Of a stretch of DNA of 64,000 nucleotides, positions 37,001-52,000 are shown in pieces. The DNA comes from Centropus unirufus (Eukaryota > Chordata > Aves > Cuculiformes > Centropidae). A program made the position numbers and the translations under genes. Below the pieces are notes generated by a model that saw only the letters and a program-made list of their open reading frames with translations, was not told the origin of the DNA and did not search any database. How positions within the stretch are numbered: position 1 is the first letter of the stretch; each line of letters opens with the position of its first letter. Location: contig VYZI01000109.1 in NCBI GenBank assembly GCA_013397695.1, positions 983,454-1,047,453 of the forward strand. Reading direction: 5' to 3'.

Positions 37001-40000
37001 TAGTGATAGGACTTGCATGTGTTCTTTCATGTGCAAGGCAGGAATGCACTTTACTCTTCTGCCCACTCTACTGAATCATCGTCCGACCCATCTTCCTTTT
37101 GCTCCTTTCATTGGTGCTGGAACAAATTATTGCTCCTTTGGAGCTGCTGCGATACTTGGTCAAATGGCTGTGATTGTAATCACATCTCTACCTCATGAAA
37201 TTTAGCATCATTAATTTGAGCCTTCTTCATGGAGTCCTCTAGCAACACAGGGCCGGTGCTGAAGCCAAAGTCATAGCGGAGGTACAAGAAACCGTCATGC
37301 ATCTCCAGACTGAAGAACATGCTCTGTATGAAATAAAACAGCAGTCAGCAGCGCTATGATTGTCTAAGCAATAATAAAAATAATAAACGGTGTTACAAAT
37401 GTGTCTGACACTGTGAAAAGCATGCTGGAAAAAGTTCTTTTTATTTGCAAGATTATAGCACAGCTTCTGGATTTTTGTTTTACATCTAATACATGTGTAT
37501 ATATGCACTTGTACCTATAATATTTTGATAAACAGCACTTACCTGAAGACTTAGTAAACTGTTTCCTTGTAGGAATAATATTTGGTAGCAGAGTAAAGTC
37601 AATATTCTTTACCAGAAAAGTACTCCTTATGCAAGGGCATCTATTTACTGCCAAAGTAATACATGTCCCAAAAGAAAGATACTGGTAAAAACAATGTTGT
37701 GCTTGAATGGCTGTGCTAGATGCATTTGCAGCTTCTATCCCAATGCCTGTAATAGCTCAAGATTATATCCTTTCAAAGCCCTTATTAACATTGATGCATT
37801 TCCTGAAAACTGAGAAATAGATGCAGTTTTTTTACTGTGTATGTGGTTTATGGCTTTCCTGACTATGCCTGCTTCATGGTTTGGCTTCTTTTATGTGGCT
37901 GGGTGACCTAAATTTTAAAAATAGGAGCTCTACTTTAGAAAATCTTTAGGGAGTGCTTGAAATGAAAGTATGTACCATACAATTAGTTTTGTTCAAAATC
38001 TGAAAGTAAAACAGCAGTTTATGACAGTTTACAGCAACTGTGCATCTAGGTTCATCCTTTTAATGTTAGTGTTTGTCTTTTCTCCTTGTGTTCGTGCGAT
38101 TATTCCCATGCCTAATGGAAATATAAGAATATAAGAATAATAATTCCCAAAAAACTTCTGCAGGACAAGAACTGCTGACGGATACAAGTGAATCTACCCC
38201 TAGAAGACATTACTTAAATCAATTAAATGTTGGTTTTATCTAGTGCTTTTAAGTGAAACTGCAGTTTGGGTTTGTCTTGAACAGGATAACTTTCAAAATG
38301 CAACAGGGATTACATTCAGAACATTTATTTTGTCCTTGCAGAACTGAATAATGTGCAGGCTTACACAGTCTTTCGAAAAGTGCCTGTGAGCAGGCATAGT
38401 CTTTCACAGCGAACATCCAACCTGGTTGCTATTTCACTGTAAAACACAAATAGTCTCTGACAAAACTCAGAGCACTTTTGCTTGAAAAAAGCCACGGATC
38501 TGCAATAGAGGCTGCTAAACTTTTAACAGCAGTCGCTTAGTCCAAAACCTCCTAAGAGAAAAGGTCAGTAGTAGCATGCTATGTTGGAGAGCAAATTGCT
38601 TCTCACAACTCTCCTCTGGAAGTTACCCCAAAAGGCAAACACTAGAGAGTAGCTTTTGTAGTGAGGGAGGATTTTTTTCTCTTCTAAATGTTCAATGAGG
38701 TGATACATATGGATATCTAGACAAATGTATATCTGTGGATTGCATTGATATAGTAAAATGTTGCCTGTGGCTTCACCAAGTTGTCGTTCATATAGGACTT
38801 GGGAGTTTGATGTGGAGATGCCCAAAGAAAAAAAAAATCTGATTTTGTTGTCCAAAGTTGTTTGCACATGGAGTCTGCTTTCTTCAAATCCTTAGAAAAG
38901 TTATATCCCCCTCTAACTTCTGAGAAGCTAGTGATATTTGGATCAAGCCTTTTTTATTTGGGCTACTCTCTATTTTCAGTATCTTAAATTAATATTTAAC
39001 TCTACACTCTGAGACAGTTATAAAGTGGCTGCTACCATGAAGTAGCTGCATAATGAGGGTTGCTTCACAGAAATTTCCCATTGCTTTGACTGTGCATTCA
39101 CATTTAAATGAAGGTACAACTACTGGGCTTAACTGGAGTCTCTCTCAAAAATGCCATTACAGGGGTATGCTTAGGCTGTTGTTCTGATTGTGAGAGCAGA
39201 GACCAGCTCAGGGCCTTGGCTTCTGGGAGCCTTTGCAGAGCACATTCCAGTTCTTGCTTAATGTATACATGCACCAGATGAACACGAAGTGTTTTTCTTC
39301 CCAGAAGGTAAGTGTAAGGACATGAACACTTTGGGTTTTCCATGATATTGTTAAATATTGGACGACATGGGGGGTTAGTAGATGAAGGTTACCAGCAGGA
39401 TTTGGTACTCACCCCATTAATCATCAGAAGGATCAATCCATTTTCTGTAGGTGTTCGAACTTCTATGTCAAACCGAGTCACCTGGCTGAATCTTCCCCTT
39501 CTCTCAATGTTCCTTGCCACGGCATAGCCAGAGCCATCAAAGAAATAGCTCACAGCCCGGCTTTGAGTGAAAGCCAACTTATTCCTATGAAAAAAAAGAG
39601 AAAGGAAGCTATATTTGGCATCTCCATCTTAATTTGGGGAAATTGAAAGGTCTTTACAATTAAAATACTTCTTTTGAAATATTTGTTCTGAACTGCTGCT
39701 TCTTCCTGGAAGCAGTGAGACTGATGACTTTTCCTTTCCAATTATTTCTGGGATTTTTTTCTGAAGAATAACGTGCAGCTTTGAAGGTGTATTTAGCTCC
39801 TTTATCCTTACATTCTGCTTTTATCCTGTGTTGCATGGAAAGGACAGGAAAAATCTTTGCTCATCCTTGTAAAGTGGCAGGCCCACTCCACCTCCTCATT
39901 ACAAAGGATATACATATATTCCTATTAAGAGCTTATGTGGTTTGTACAGAAACCTATTTGAATTCCCCAAGGACCTTAGCTGAGCATGGACTTTTCTAGG

Positions 40001-43000
40001 GAGCCCAGGAACAGCCCGCATATTCTACCCTGGTGAGCAGTGGCTTGTGCTTCCTGAGGGAATGGCGTGGGAAGCAATAATTTGTTCTGTCCCAGAACCT
40101 CCTGCATTTCTTGCCAGGGAGAGCTGCAAGTTTCTCTCCTGTTCTTTGTATAGAGAGGTTCTATTATTGCTGCCTGTTGTATGGGCAAAATGCCTGCACG
40201 TGTCTGTGCTAAATGAATGCTGTGGTTGATGTTCGGTTACACTTTTAGGGCTGCATTTCCCAATTTGTGAATGGCTTCTTTGAGGAATTTCTCTTGTGGG
40301 TTTAAGAGTCTATGGTGCAAAGATAACTTCCATACTGGCTTTGCTAGCTGGGTATGAGATTGCACTCAAGTTTACTCAGCCCACTGGAGTTCACTGGCTG
40401 TGCCTGTGTCATTTACAGCCACAGGATCCGAGTCAAGAGCAGCCCTGTCCTAGGCAAGGAGTGGAGGTACGGAGGGAGCCTGGACCATGCCCCAGTCAAT
40501 GTGGCAGCTTCAGTTTGGAAGGAATGAACAAAATTGTAAAAGAGTTAATGGAGACAGCAGCAAATGTTAGAATATCTTGAATTAAAAGTGGCCCATAAGG
40601 ATTAACAAATCCAACTCCCATCGATATAGATATAGATATAGATATAGANNNNNNNNNNNNNNNNNNNNNNNNNNNNNNNNNNNNNNNNNNNNNNNNNNNN
40701 NNNNNNNNNNNNNNNNNNNNNNNNNNNNNNNNNNNNNNNNNNNNNNNNNNNNNNNNNNNNNNNNNNNNNNNNNNNNNNNNNNNNNNNNNNNNNNNNNNNN
40801 NNNNNNNNNNNNNNNNNNNNNNNNNNNNNNNNNNNNNNTAGATATAGATATAGATATAGATATAGATATAGATATAGATATAGATATAGATATAGATATA
40901 GATATAGATATAGATATAGATATAGATATAGATCCAACTTGTTGATGCATTTAGGAGTTAAAAGTTTCCAAGTTTCTTCTGGACAACTCAATAGTATCTT
41001 CACGTTTGTAATCTTAAACAGGAATGAAGGCATCACGAGGCACTGTTGAATGAACCACTGCCACTTGCAACAAACCAGCACGGCCGTGGCGCTGGGACTG
41101 TCTCCTACCTGGCACAAGGTGGCGATGTGGCGGTGTCGATGTTATAGACGTGCTTGAAGTTGTACAGGCTGACGACTTCATCGTTCAAGGTAGCCAGTTC
41201 CAGGCAGCCTATGAAGCCAGGTAGGTTCAAGCTAGGAGGGAGCTGTGCAGGAGGGCAAAAAAAAAAAAAAAAAAAAAGCAAAAGGAGAAAACTCACTTTA
41301 TTTGGGTATCATGAAAGCATTTGTGCCGGGGGGCAGTTTTGTCTCTGTGCTCCATGTGCTTTGAAACAAATAGGTTGACGCTACAGTGGAATAGTCTTTG
41401 CAGCCCTTACCATGATATGGCCATTGTGTTGTAAGTTAGAAAGAAGCACATAAGCACATCTATGGGGACACGGTGAGAACAATAGGTGAGGTAAGGCAAC
41501 TGCAAACAAAAACTTTTGTAGTTTTGAAGGGAACACACTTGCAAAAGGGGGAGAGGGTCAAAATTTGACTAATCACAGATCTTCCTCAATGCATTTGAAT
41601 CTCTCAGTAGATATTTCTTATTTAATGTATAGATGTTCTTCACTACCAGAAAAATAACGTCAAACTCTGACAAAAGAGAGAAAAAGGACAGAGCTCGTTA
41701 AACCCAGGAGGCCTGAATTCAAAGTCGGTACCAGTGGCTAAACCTCAGTAGGTATTATTTTGAACAGTTAGCAGGTTATCAAAATTCCTTCTTTTAACAA
41801 AGCTCATTGCAAATGGAATTTAAATAGTCACACCATTGAGGGGAAAAAATATGAAAGAATAAAGCTGACAGAGGTTGTGAATAATTCTCTTAATATTAAA
41901 ATACTCTGTCCTGTGGAACAGGTGTGATAGTAATAACACCTCTTGTACTTCAGTCTGATCACTGCCAGCAACTTTGCTTCTCATTAAGTCCATTTTGCTT
42001 ATGATGTAATGGTAATAGAGCAATGCAGAATATGTGCAGCTGTAACAGAAAATGAGATTCTTATCTGCAGCAGAGATACATTTGGTAAAAGATCACATTT
42101 CCTTTTTTCCTTTGTTTCTGCTGCCATCCTGATAAATTACGTTGAGTATGAGACTTCTAATAGTTAAAGGGTACATTTCAAATTTAAAAGTATGAAATAG
42201 GGAAGCAAAGGCAAAAGCTTTTAGCAAATAAGTCTGTATGTTAATAAATGAAAATGTGAGTGTTCAATTTCAAAAGGAGAAGATGCTTATCAAATAATTC
42301 CATGAAACCTTTTCTTCCTGTTCCTCTTCCCATTGTCCTTCACTTTACTCTTTTCCATTTTCTCTGCCCTATTCTGGGAGAGACTTAAAATGTTCATTTA
42401 CTGGATAACTTTTTTTTAGTGTGTGTGCCTGTATGTGCAACTATCACTCAGTCCTCAGTCCTATTCCCAGGCAATTTGCATCCGGAGCTCAGTAAAATAA
42501 AATTCAATCCATGACATATAAATATATATATGGCAGTCACGGCAGTGCAAAAGCTCAGGAATATGCAAGTGTGTTGAGTTAATTTTTGTTTTTATACTGT
42601 TAGGAGGGTTGCTTGTTGTAGAGTAGCTATTTTGTTTTAGCATCTACTAGTTAGATTAAAATATCTAGCATTCTCTAAAGTCTATTTTCATTAGCTAAAA
42701 TAGTTCAGAACAATTTCTAAATCCAAAAAGAGGAGCTCGTATGATCACAGAGACAAGTAAACGAGGTGCTAATTAATGATGACTACTACTAGGAAGTGGG
42801 GTGAAGCATCTGTCTCAAGCAGGTCTTAAGACACGTTTTGCAGACTCAAGTCTTCATGCTGTTTTAAGGCTGAATTTGAATAAATGATAATTTGAATTAA
42901 AACAAATCACAATATTGATAATTTCCCCCACTGTCCTAGTAGTAACAATACATTACTTCTATATGTGTGACTGTTGTAAAGAAAGAAATTGTGGTCACTG

Positions 43001-46000
43001 AGAGCTCATTAGCACTGAAAAAAGATGGTAGCCTGCAACATTTGCAAAGCTGGGCTAGTAGACAGTAATTTATGCATATTACTGAACAGCTATCAAACAT
43101 TTTTTCTTATTATTATGTTGCAGAAAACTTGAATGGCAGTTAATGGGAAACTGCGATCATTTTACTGAATGACATGATATGCTAGAGAAAACAGTAGTTT
43201 TTGCCATGACTAGAAGATGGAGTCTAAAAATGTTAAATAACTAAATGAGGACACATTATTTATTAACCATTTCTGTGTTTATAGGGAGGCCCAGAAGGGT
43301 ACATTTGCGTTATGTAATTTTGAACAGAGAGTATTTATCTGACCAACCTTGAAATCTGGAGGCACTCCACCAACATAGAAAACCACATTTTCAGGTTCCA
43401 AATTCAGGAGAGAGCTAGGACCTGGAACCTCCCCCTTTTTGATGAATTTTTCTTCAGCTGTGCTGCTAAGGCTGGGCACAGTTAGAAACATTTTGCCATG
43501 TCTTCCAATCCTATAGGAGGGAATTGTGAAGAAGAGAGTTTTGTATTGTCTAGAATCCAGGAAGGGTTTTTATTTTCTCTCTAAAAAATGGCACCTAGTA
43601 GAAATGAAAGAGAAGCCACAGACACTTTCTATTCCACCCTGTGGCCTCTAAAAGCACAGAGAATTTCCATTTATCTCAGCAGGAGTAGAACCAGACACTG
43701 GAGACTCCTAATGAATGGCTCTGACCCAGCCTTTTTGGTTTGATTTTTTTTTCCCATCAACTGCTTTATGTTGGGAAAATGTACATTACCACTTTACCTC
43801 TCAATTTTGATGATGCTGAAGTAAGAAGGCCAGGTGCTGACTGGCTTGGCATCCAGAGGTATCTCCACATCTTTGTCCCCCAGATTATAGATGTACACAA
43901 GATTGTCATTTTTGATTGCAAGGCCAACATAATTTTTTGCCTAAAACACCAATGGAAAAAGATGTCAGGGCTAAAACATTAAAAGATTTAATGTGGAATA
44001 TTAGGAAAGGATGAGCTTTGATAGACTATATGACACCTTTAAATATAACTCATAAACTAATACTTCATTTGCTAATTGCTTTACTTCACCAGATAGAACT
44101 GTACTGGCAAGGTCTCTGATATTTTACTTAATATCCATTTTGTCTGAGGTAAAAATGAGATTTCTTCTGTCCATAAATTGGTTGAGTTCAATGGGAATCA
44201 ATTCAGCAGTATTTAGTGTGCAGTGTTGTATACAGGATATGGGAGGAAACATTTGTCTAAAGCCCAGGTGTCATGCTGCAATTAAATATTATGCCAAGAG
44301 GGGTTTCAGTTGATTTATATTCAGTAGACTTTTTTATGGAAAACTGTAACAGGAAAAGCCTGCCTCTCTACCCTTCCCATGTCGCAGATTTCCAGAATCA
44401 TAGCTGGCTGGTGAGGTGTGATGTTTTTTTCTTTTAAGAATCACAATTTAAAAAATAATTATTTCACAACACTTAGAGGTGGTGAGAGTATCCATTCTTT
44501 CCAGGTGTTTCAAAGTAGTGATGTACAGAGTATCCAACAGCAGAACTAGCCACAGGAAAAGAAACTTTTGGGCCTGTCACCTCAGGGATTTGGAATTGAC
44601 ACTGTCAGCAGTGTAAACCTGATCAAAATGTGGCCCTCAAAAGCCAGGTGGCTTCAGAGCACCTCAGTGCTTAGTAGTGAAGATAGCAACTGGGGCTTGC
44701 AGCAGTGGCAATCACAGCAGCATGCTGTGTGGGCAGTTTAATTTGCTTCTTCGATAATCCTTCACTGTTTGGGGTCAGAAGTTTCAAGGACAGAAATCTT
44801 GGGAACCCTTGCTCTGTGCTTGTCACAGAGGCAAACCCAAGGACATGTAAACTTCAAACCTGTTTAAATTTTCTTTTTTTCTTCCAGATATAAAAATTAA
44901 CTGGGTTATTCTCTTACATTTTTGTTTCCGAGGTACAAAATAAACCTGTCTGGAGATGCTGCCAGTTGTGGGTTGTCTTTCTGAAGCTTTATGTACAAAC
45001 TCATGGAAGTGAAAGATTTCAGTTCCTCCACATTGATCTTTGGATTGACTTCAACAGCCGCTTGGCCTCCAAACATCATAGAAACTTGGACCTGCAGTGG
45101 CAAATGAGCTAAGTGAGAAACATTATTGCTACCTGGGGACATGACTTAAGGTAAACGTGCAAGAATTCTTAGCCAGTAGCCTTGCTTACTGCAAGAGCAG
45201 AGTTGGCACCTATATATTGACTATGCAAAACCACGTTTATTACAATCACTTCTGGAAGACACTATGAGGAAGACGAAGGAAATTAATTTTAAAATTAATT
45301 AAAGCTCCTAATTTACTGTGCTTAAGTGTACTCATAAAGTGAATTAAATTTCAGTGGGACATAGATATGTGCTTAGTTGAATCAGGGCTACATCATTAAG
45401 TATGGCACATAATACAATTCTTACATAGCTATAAAACTTCTGCCCATAATTTACTTTTTTGCTTTGGGAGTAGTAAGACCAATTTTCTCTTCACAAGTGA
45501 TCCTGTTGCATTCCTGAAGTTATAGTAATATACATGAGATGCTAATCAAATCTTAAAACATGTTAAAGTTAGTTCACAATGCCTTCAATGTAACTAAAAT
45601 AATGTTTTCAAGCTCAAGTACAATACACCTGAATGACAAAACACTGCTAAAGAACAGTAAAGCATTGCATGAATGCTAACTGATTTTGTTTTTCTTTTTT
45701 GAAATGGTGTGGACAGCACGTTCCAACATTGTATATGTAATAATGCACTGATTTTTTTTTATTTCTCTGAATGCATTAAAATATACTGCTTTAATTTTTG
45801 ACCTCAGTGTTCTTGTTACAGAAAAATCCCTCATAATTTATGTATGATAATCAAAGTGTTTTTCTGCATTAAATATTTATGAGACAATGATTCTCTTACC
45901 CTGCAGAAAATTAATTCAAAAGAAAAAGAAGAAATACAGTCATCTCAGAAAAGTTTGTGTTAAATTGCCATAATTACCACCACTACTTGTAACTGATGTT

Positions 46001-49000
46001 GCCAGCTGACTAATGACCTACTAATTTTAGCTTTCAATGGTTATGTTATTGGGGCCATCTTTTAACACTGTGCCAATCACTTAATTAAAGTTGCTATTGC
46101 GGTAGCAGTAGTCTACCATGAGTACCATGGTAATGTTAATTGCTTGCAAACAGAAACTGTAAAGATTTTAATGACTTCCATGGGAGGAGATAATGTCAAG
46201 GTTTGGGCTTCTAACATAGCCCAAGAAAATGGAGCTCTGAGTAGGATTCATTTGATTATTAGCACTAGGAACTGAAAGTTCCATCCAGATGTTTTACCTT
46301 GCTTGCAACACTCCTGGTTTGAGCAATTAAGTCTCTGATCCGCTGAATGCTGGAAGAAATATTGTTTGCTGGTGCCTTTTGTTCTACTCTGCGTAAGTTG
46401 TCCAGGAGTTGAGGGAAGACTTCTTTGAACTTCTTCACTGCAGTTAGAAAAGAAGTGATAGCTTGTTTGTTTTGTTTTTTTTTTTCTCTCTTTGTAACAT
46501 TGGTTTTGCACCAGGAGAATTCCTCCTTACCCTATTAGGTTAACTTACATATCATATTCTGCTTTAAGACCAAGTCCTAACTGTGGTGTGTGAGAGGCAG
46601 TGATTTCAGAAAGGGTAGTGATTTATCAGAATCTAGTATTGCAAAAGTTTTTAAAAGAAGTTTGCCCAAAGGAGTCTATTTTTTCATGGGATTCCTAGGT
46701 ACAACCATAGTGTTGTAACTCTGTAATACTTTCCTTAAGGAGCTTTGCATATGTTAATCATTTCAACCTTTTCATCTCCCTTCAAGGCAGATAAATGTTA
46801 AACTTAATTTTACACACATGGCAACTGGAGCCAAAGGGTTATTTGTTTGGCATCTCACTTGATATCTGTGGTTGACCTGGGAACTGCATCTAGAAGCTAT
46901 GGTTCATGACCTCTGAATCCATTTTAAAGGAGATGAGTGGGTTGTTTAACCTCAGCTCTCAGCTGTGCATCACCCAGACAGCAGCAACAGCTGCACAGCT
47001 GATGTGTCTGTGTGTGGTTCACAGCCCGCTCTGTTAACAGAAACACTGCTGCTTTCAGACCGTGATGAGAAGCCACAACTGTACAACAGTAGAAAGCCCT
47101 AGCTGGTGTGTACGCACCCAACCTATGCTTATGATGTGGCCCAGCCCTTGTGAGTTGTAAGCTCTTCATCTCTCCTGCCTTCAGCCATGAATCAGAGTCC
47201 TGGACCTTTGGTCTTTCACTGCTGTGCGTTCTGGCACAGGTAGAGTTGCTATCAAAGGGAAATACAGGTGCTTTGTTGTGTTCAAAGGGAGAGAAGTCCT
47301 TTCCCAGAAAGGCAAGGAGACAGAAGAGTGACTGAGAAAATAAATTAACTACCCCTAATTATAGTCCAGTTTCATCACATCCTATTTCAATGACATGCTG
47401 CTCTTTGAAGGATATTTACACATCACATCATTTTTCATCTTTAATTAGATGTAGGTGCAACTAGCTGAGTATAATGAAATGAGATTTTAGCCACGAGCTA
47501 CATGCATATAAGAAAGATCCAATATTCATAGTTAATTTTTAATGACATGGATTCACTACAAAGTTTAAGACCAGATTTGTAGGATTTGCAGTTATATTTT
47601 AGGGGCTGTCAACTTATGATAGCCTGCTCTTGTGTTTCCCACATATTTTAACTCTTACCTAAGGAGAGAGCAGAGTCAGGTAAAGGATCTAATCCTCAGA
47701 TGTATTGAGATTGTACAGAACGGAAAGAAGGAAGGAAGAGTAGCCTCTGATCACTTTCCTATGCTTCCAGTTTGGTGCTAACTGAAAACTGAAGCAGCTC
47801 TCAACCTCTCTCAGAGCACCCTAGTGTATGAGAAGATCTAATGACATCCTAGAAATCCTGCTTCTCTTTGGGTAGGGTGGGAAGCTCTCTTTACCAGTCT
47901 TGCCCTTTCTCTGCTACGATCTTTAAACTTGTGTTTTACTTTCCAAGTCCAGTGTAGGTGTAGGCCATGTAGACCTTTACATTCTCCAATTCCACTTCCT
48001 ATTAAGTCCTGAAAGACCTTGTGAGCTGGGGATCAGTAATTAGATATTCCAGATAAAGATCATTGTACATTAAATACAATTGTGTTAGCAAATACTCAAA
48101 GAACTACAATGACTTCTGGGTAAACCATTAATTCCAGAATGCATTCAAATTTCTACTTAAAAAAACTATTAAAATTATCAACAGAAATTTTTCTCTGCCT
48201 TTTGAAATTAATGTTCCATTGCATTGGAAAAATGCCACACTATTCTTAAAGTAAAAAAATCCCCAAAACTCAGGGAGTGACTTAGCAAATTCCAACTCCT
48301 TTTTTTTTTTAAATAATCAGCAACTGAATTCAAGTTGTGTCTGATCTCATTAGTTATGGAGTTATGGACCTTCTCTGAGGAACTTTGAGAAAGCAAGACA
48401 TTACCGAGCAATGTTGCAGGTGATGGTACATATCATCAAACCAATGCAGGAAATTCTTTGTTCTGGATTTCTAGCTCCCTAGCCTTGAATAACTTGCCAT
48501 TAGTGAACCTCCTGACCAGAGCCAGGAATACATTAAGCAATAAATAGTGGTGCTGGTCAAAAATTTTTTATTCCAGGTTTTTTTAACTATAGATTGATTC
48601 TTCCCTTCTTAAATGTTCTTTTCCTCCTCTTACTACTCAGTTCCTTTAAGCTTCACTCCTCCTGGCTTTTTCCCCCCTCTTTTCTATCATCTTCATTTCA
48701 GTTTTATAGTTTGCCTCAGTTTTTCTTTTGTCTTTTTATTTACATTAATTTTTTCATAATAAATCTTCCAATTTTTACTCTACTCCTCCTTCCCTGATAA
48801 TAAAACCTGTTAATAAAAGTGGAATTAATGTGATGTTTACAAGCTTTTCCAGCAACCATCCAGCTTAGATATTATATTTCCTTCCTAATCCTCTTTGCCT
48901 CCTTTATTTAAACTATAAGCTCATCAAGTCAGGGACCATTTCTCCTCCATGCTTGTATTACTGAGCACAAAAGGTCCCTATTTTCAAATTCCTCTCAATG

Positions 49001-52000
49001 TTAAAAACCAACAACTGTAATAGCAAGAAGTATTTAAACGAGTTGTCTGCCATTCATTGTGACCTTGGTGCCCTGATAAAAATATTTTAGAAGCCCAGAA
49101 GACTTCAGTCCTTAAGAGTTTAAGTCTTTTTTGAAAAGCCTACCTACCAAAAATGTTGGAAGTACAGTCTTGTCTCATGTTTAACTGCTAACTTTTGAAA
49201 TGTTTTCATGGAAGTAAAATGCTAGAAGGTTATATATATGCAATGAATATGCAATGCAAACATTTAATACACACTGATGTTGTGATCATTCTCTGAATTT
49301 TTAGTACTAAAGGATGGCAAAATTCAGATTATCATACCTGCATCCCCAGCTGAATGCACAGCACTGTCAGATGCTGCTGAATTGTGCCAGAAGTCTTGCA
49401 GGTTTTGAGACCACATCCTCACATTCTCATCCATGGGGGTTGTAGCCTGCGTTACAGTCATGGTAGTACTTACAGCCTCTGCAGTCTTCAGTTTAGCTTG
49501 CTCCAAACGCTCTCTGGCCTCCACTACAAAATAAATTGGAGATGAGAAGAAATGAACTCTTTCAAAGATTCAAGTAAGCTATAACCAATGCTTAGGTAGT
49601 GATGGCTAAGAGGATTTTACCTTCTGTGGAATGGGCACCCAACCTTGCTTGGTCTCTCTGCTCCTTAGTTCCACAGTGAATATTCAAAAATCCTTGTGCT
49701 TGGTCTACAGCCCCATTAATTCTTAAAATTTAACAAATAATCCTTGCCATTCTAGATTGTTAGAAATTTTTAATTTTCTTGGATTTTGATAAGTGTTATA
49801 TAGTCAAGGATATTGGAATAGAGATTAAAAAAAAATAATACATCATTATCCACCATTTTCCACCCAAAACAAAATGCATGTATTGGATATTCTTTTTTAA
49901 TGAAAATTATTTCTGAAGGAGAGAAACTGAAAACACTGCAGTGGTTTTGTTTTTTCATGCCTGGTATTTGAATTTTTTTTATTTTTTTTGAAGTTACCAA
50001 CTACCATATTTGTAAAACCTGTGGCATTTTGCATATGATAATGTCTTTGCAGTAAAACCTAGCCATTTTTAGTTGATGTTGGTTGAAGGTGATTGAGAAA
50101 TCTTGGCTGTGTCAACTTTAAATATCTCCAGATGGACTTGCTGGATGCTCTGTGATGCCTTTTTACTGAAACACTAAGGTGAAGTTTTGTCAATAAGACT
50201 GTCAGCGACTTCCTCCCGAATACTGTACTTTTCAGGTGTAATGTATATGTGAATTAGATTTTGACTGTCAACACAGTAAATCCACAGACTTATGGATTCT
50301 CCAAGCCCTGAAAAGATCAAGAGTAAAATGGGAGAAGACAATCGTAGTAAGGAGGATTAAGATGAATGGTAATAATTTCAGGTGGCAAAATGTGTAATTC
50401 TATTATGAATGTATTAAAAATGGATGTTTGCTTGTCTAGGTCTCGTAGTTTCAGTCAAATCCCTCGTGGCCTCCTGAGAATTGAAATTTTAATACCAACC
50501 TCATAGGCCATACCCAAAGATAAAATATGGTCTTAAATGTGTGACAAGAAAGCATCATAGGATGAAGCTCTTACAACCTGGTTCTGCTGACTGCATTTTT
50601 GTGATGGCTCTCATGAGTTGGCTTCGCAGAGCATTCATTCTGGCAAGAGTGCCGTTAACGTGCCGGCCAGTGTCTGCAATGGTTAAATCATTACCTGTGG
50701 GGAGAAAATAGGAGGTATAGTTGAATGGCATCAAGGTGACATTTAAAAAGGTAAATTTTATCCTGTGGAGGTGTGTTATTAAGCATTTAATACACTATAG
50801 GCAGTACCCTGTGGCCTTTTTTGGCATAGAGCATACCAGCATCCTGGACTTCACATAACATAAAGGAAAAAGCAACCTCAGAAAAATCTGGACACCTGTA
50901 TCTCAGTTTGTACTGCTTCTCTTTGCTTTGCCACCACTGCTGAGAGTAGCTGCAACAGGTACACAGGAATAGATTTAAGGAGCCCCAAAGGTCCTGTAAA
51001 ATTAAAGAGGCATTTTCTGTAATTTTAGAGCTTTCTTTCATTTTCAGTGAAAAAAATCCCCAAATCCTTTAACATTTATTATTATTGTTCTCTGGTAAAA
51101 TCTAGCTTTCTGAACATTTAAACTGTTGAGAACTGATTTCAGCTGAATTGCTTGTCTGCATGTATTTATCAGTGAACAGCTGTTTGCAGGATCACAGCAG
51201 TGGTTGTACCTGAAACGGCCCTTTTGTAAGTGAAATAAACTTTCAGCATCTGGCAGGATGACAACACATAAACTACCCAAACTGTGCCTGGGGCCATTCC
51301 AAGTCCTTTGCATGGTGACTTCGATCTATACACTGTTCTGTTACACCAGTAGTTCTGCCTTAGTGATGTGCTTTTGAAATTTATTTTAACTTGCATGCTT
51401 ATAAACTGACTGGGAAAGTAGAAGGGATGTATATTTACTGTCATCTGCTGCCCGTTGTAGCTCCATGGCTTGGCTGAGGAGTTCTTCGCTTTTACCTTTA
51501 CGGTAAGTGATCTGAGTATCAATTCCAACTGCAGCCTACAAGTACATTCCAAAAAAGAAAGTTGGAATAACGTTTACCAAATGTTCCTCTTTATTGCATT
51601 TAGTTCTGGACAATATAATATTCCATAAAAATATAACTACAAAGTCACTACACTTTCGTTTGCTTTGTTAACACTTAAGATTGGCAGATGGATTGGAAAA
51701 AATAGCCAAAAAGCAAAATTTTCTTAGACTCCAATTAAAGTTTAGAGAAATGTATGCTTTTCCAGACAACAATGATGAATAACAAAGATATAGAAAGCAC
51801 AGAAGTCCTCCTAATTTATCAGCTCCAGTGTTGTCAACATAATACTCATGCTACATGTTGTTTGGTGCTGTGACTCTCATTTCAGATAGACGATGAACAC
51901 TTGCACTGCCTGGGGAGTTGCCTGCCAGTCCCCAGCTGAGTGCTGGAAGCAAAATTCCACAACTTTCTGGGATTCAGGCCCTCATAATCTAAACAAATCC

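Noticed and set aside
40622..40933. Possible CRISPR-like array
   Set aside because: Uniform hexamers with no spacers in a vertebrate intron: a microsatellite.
40582..41117. Frames with repeated Ile-Ser or Leu-Tyr
   Set aside because: Produced by the GATATA hexamer and the N run; not a protein.
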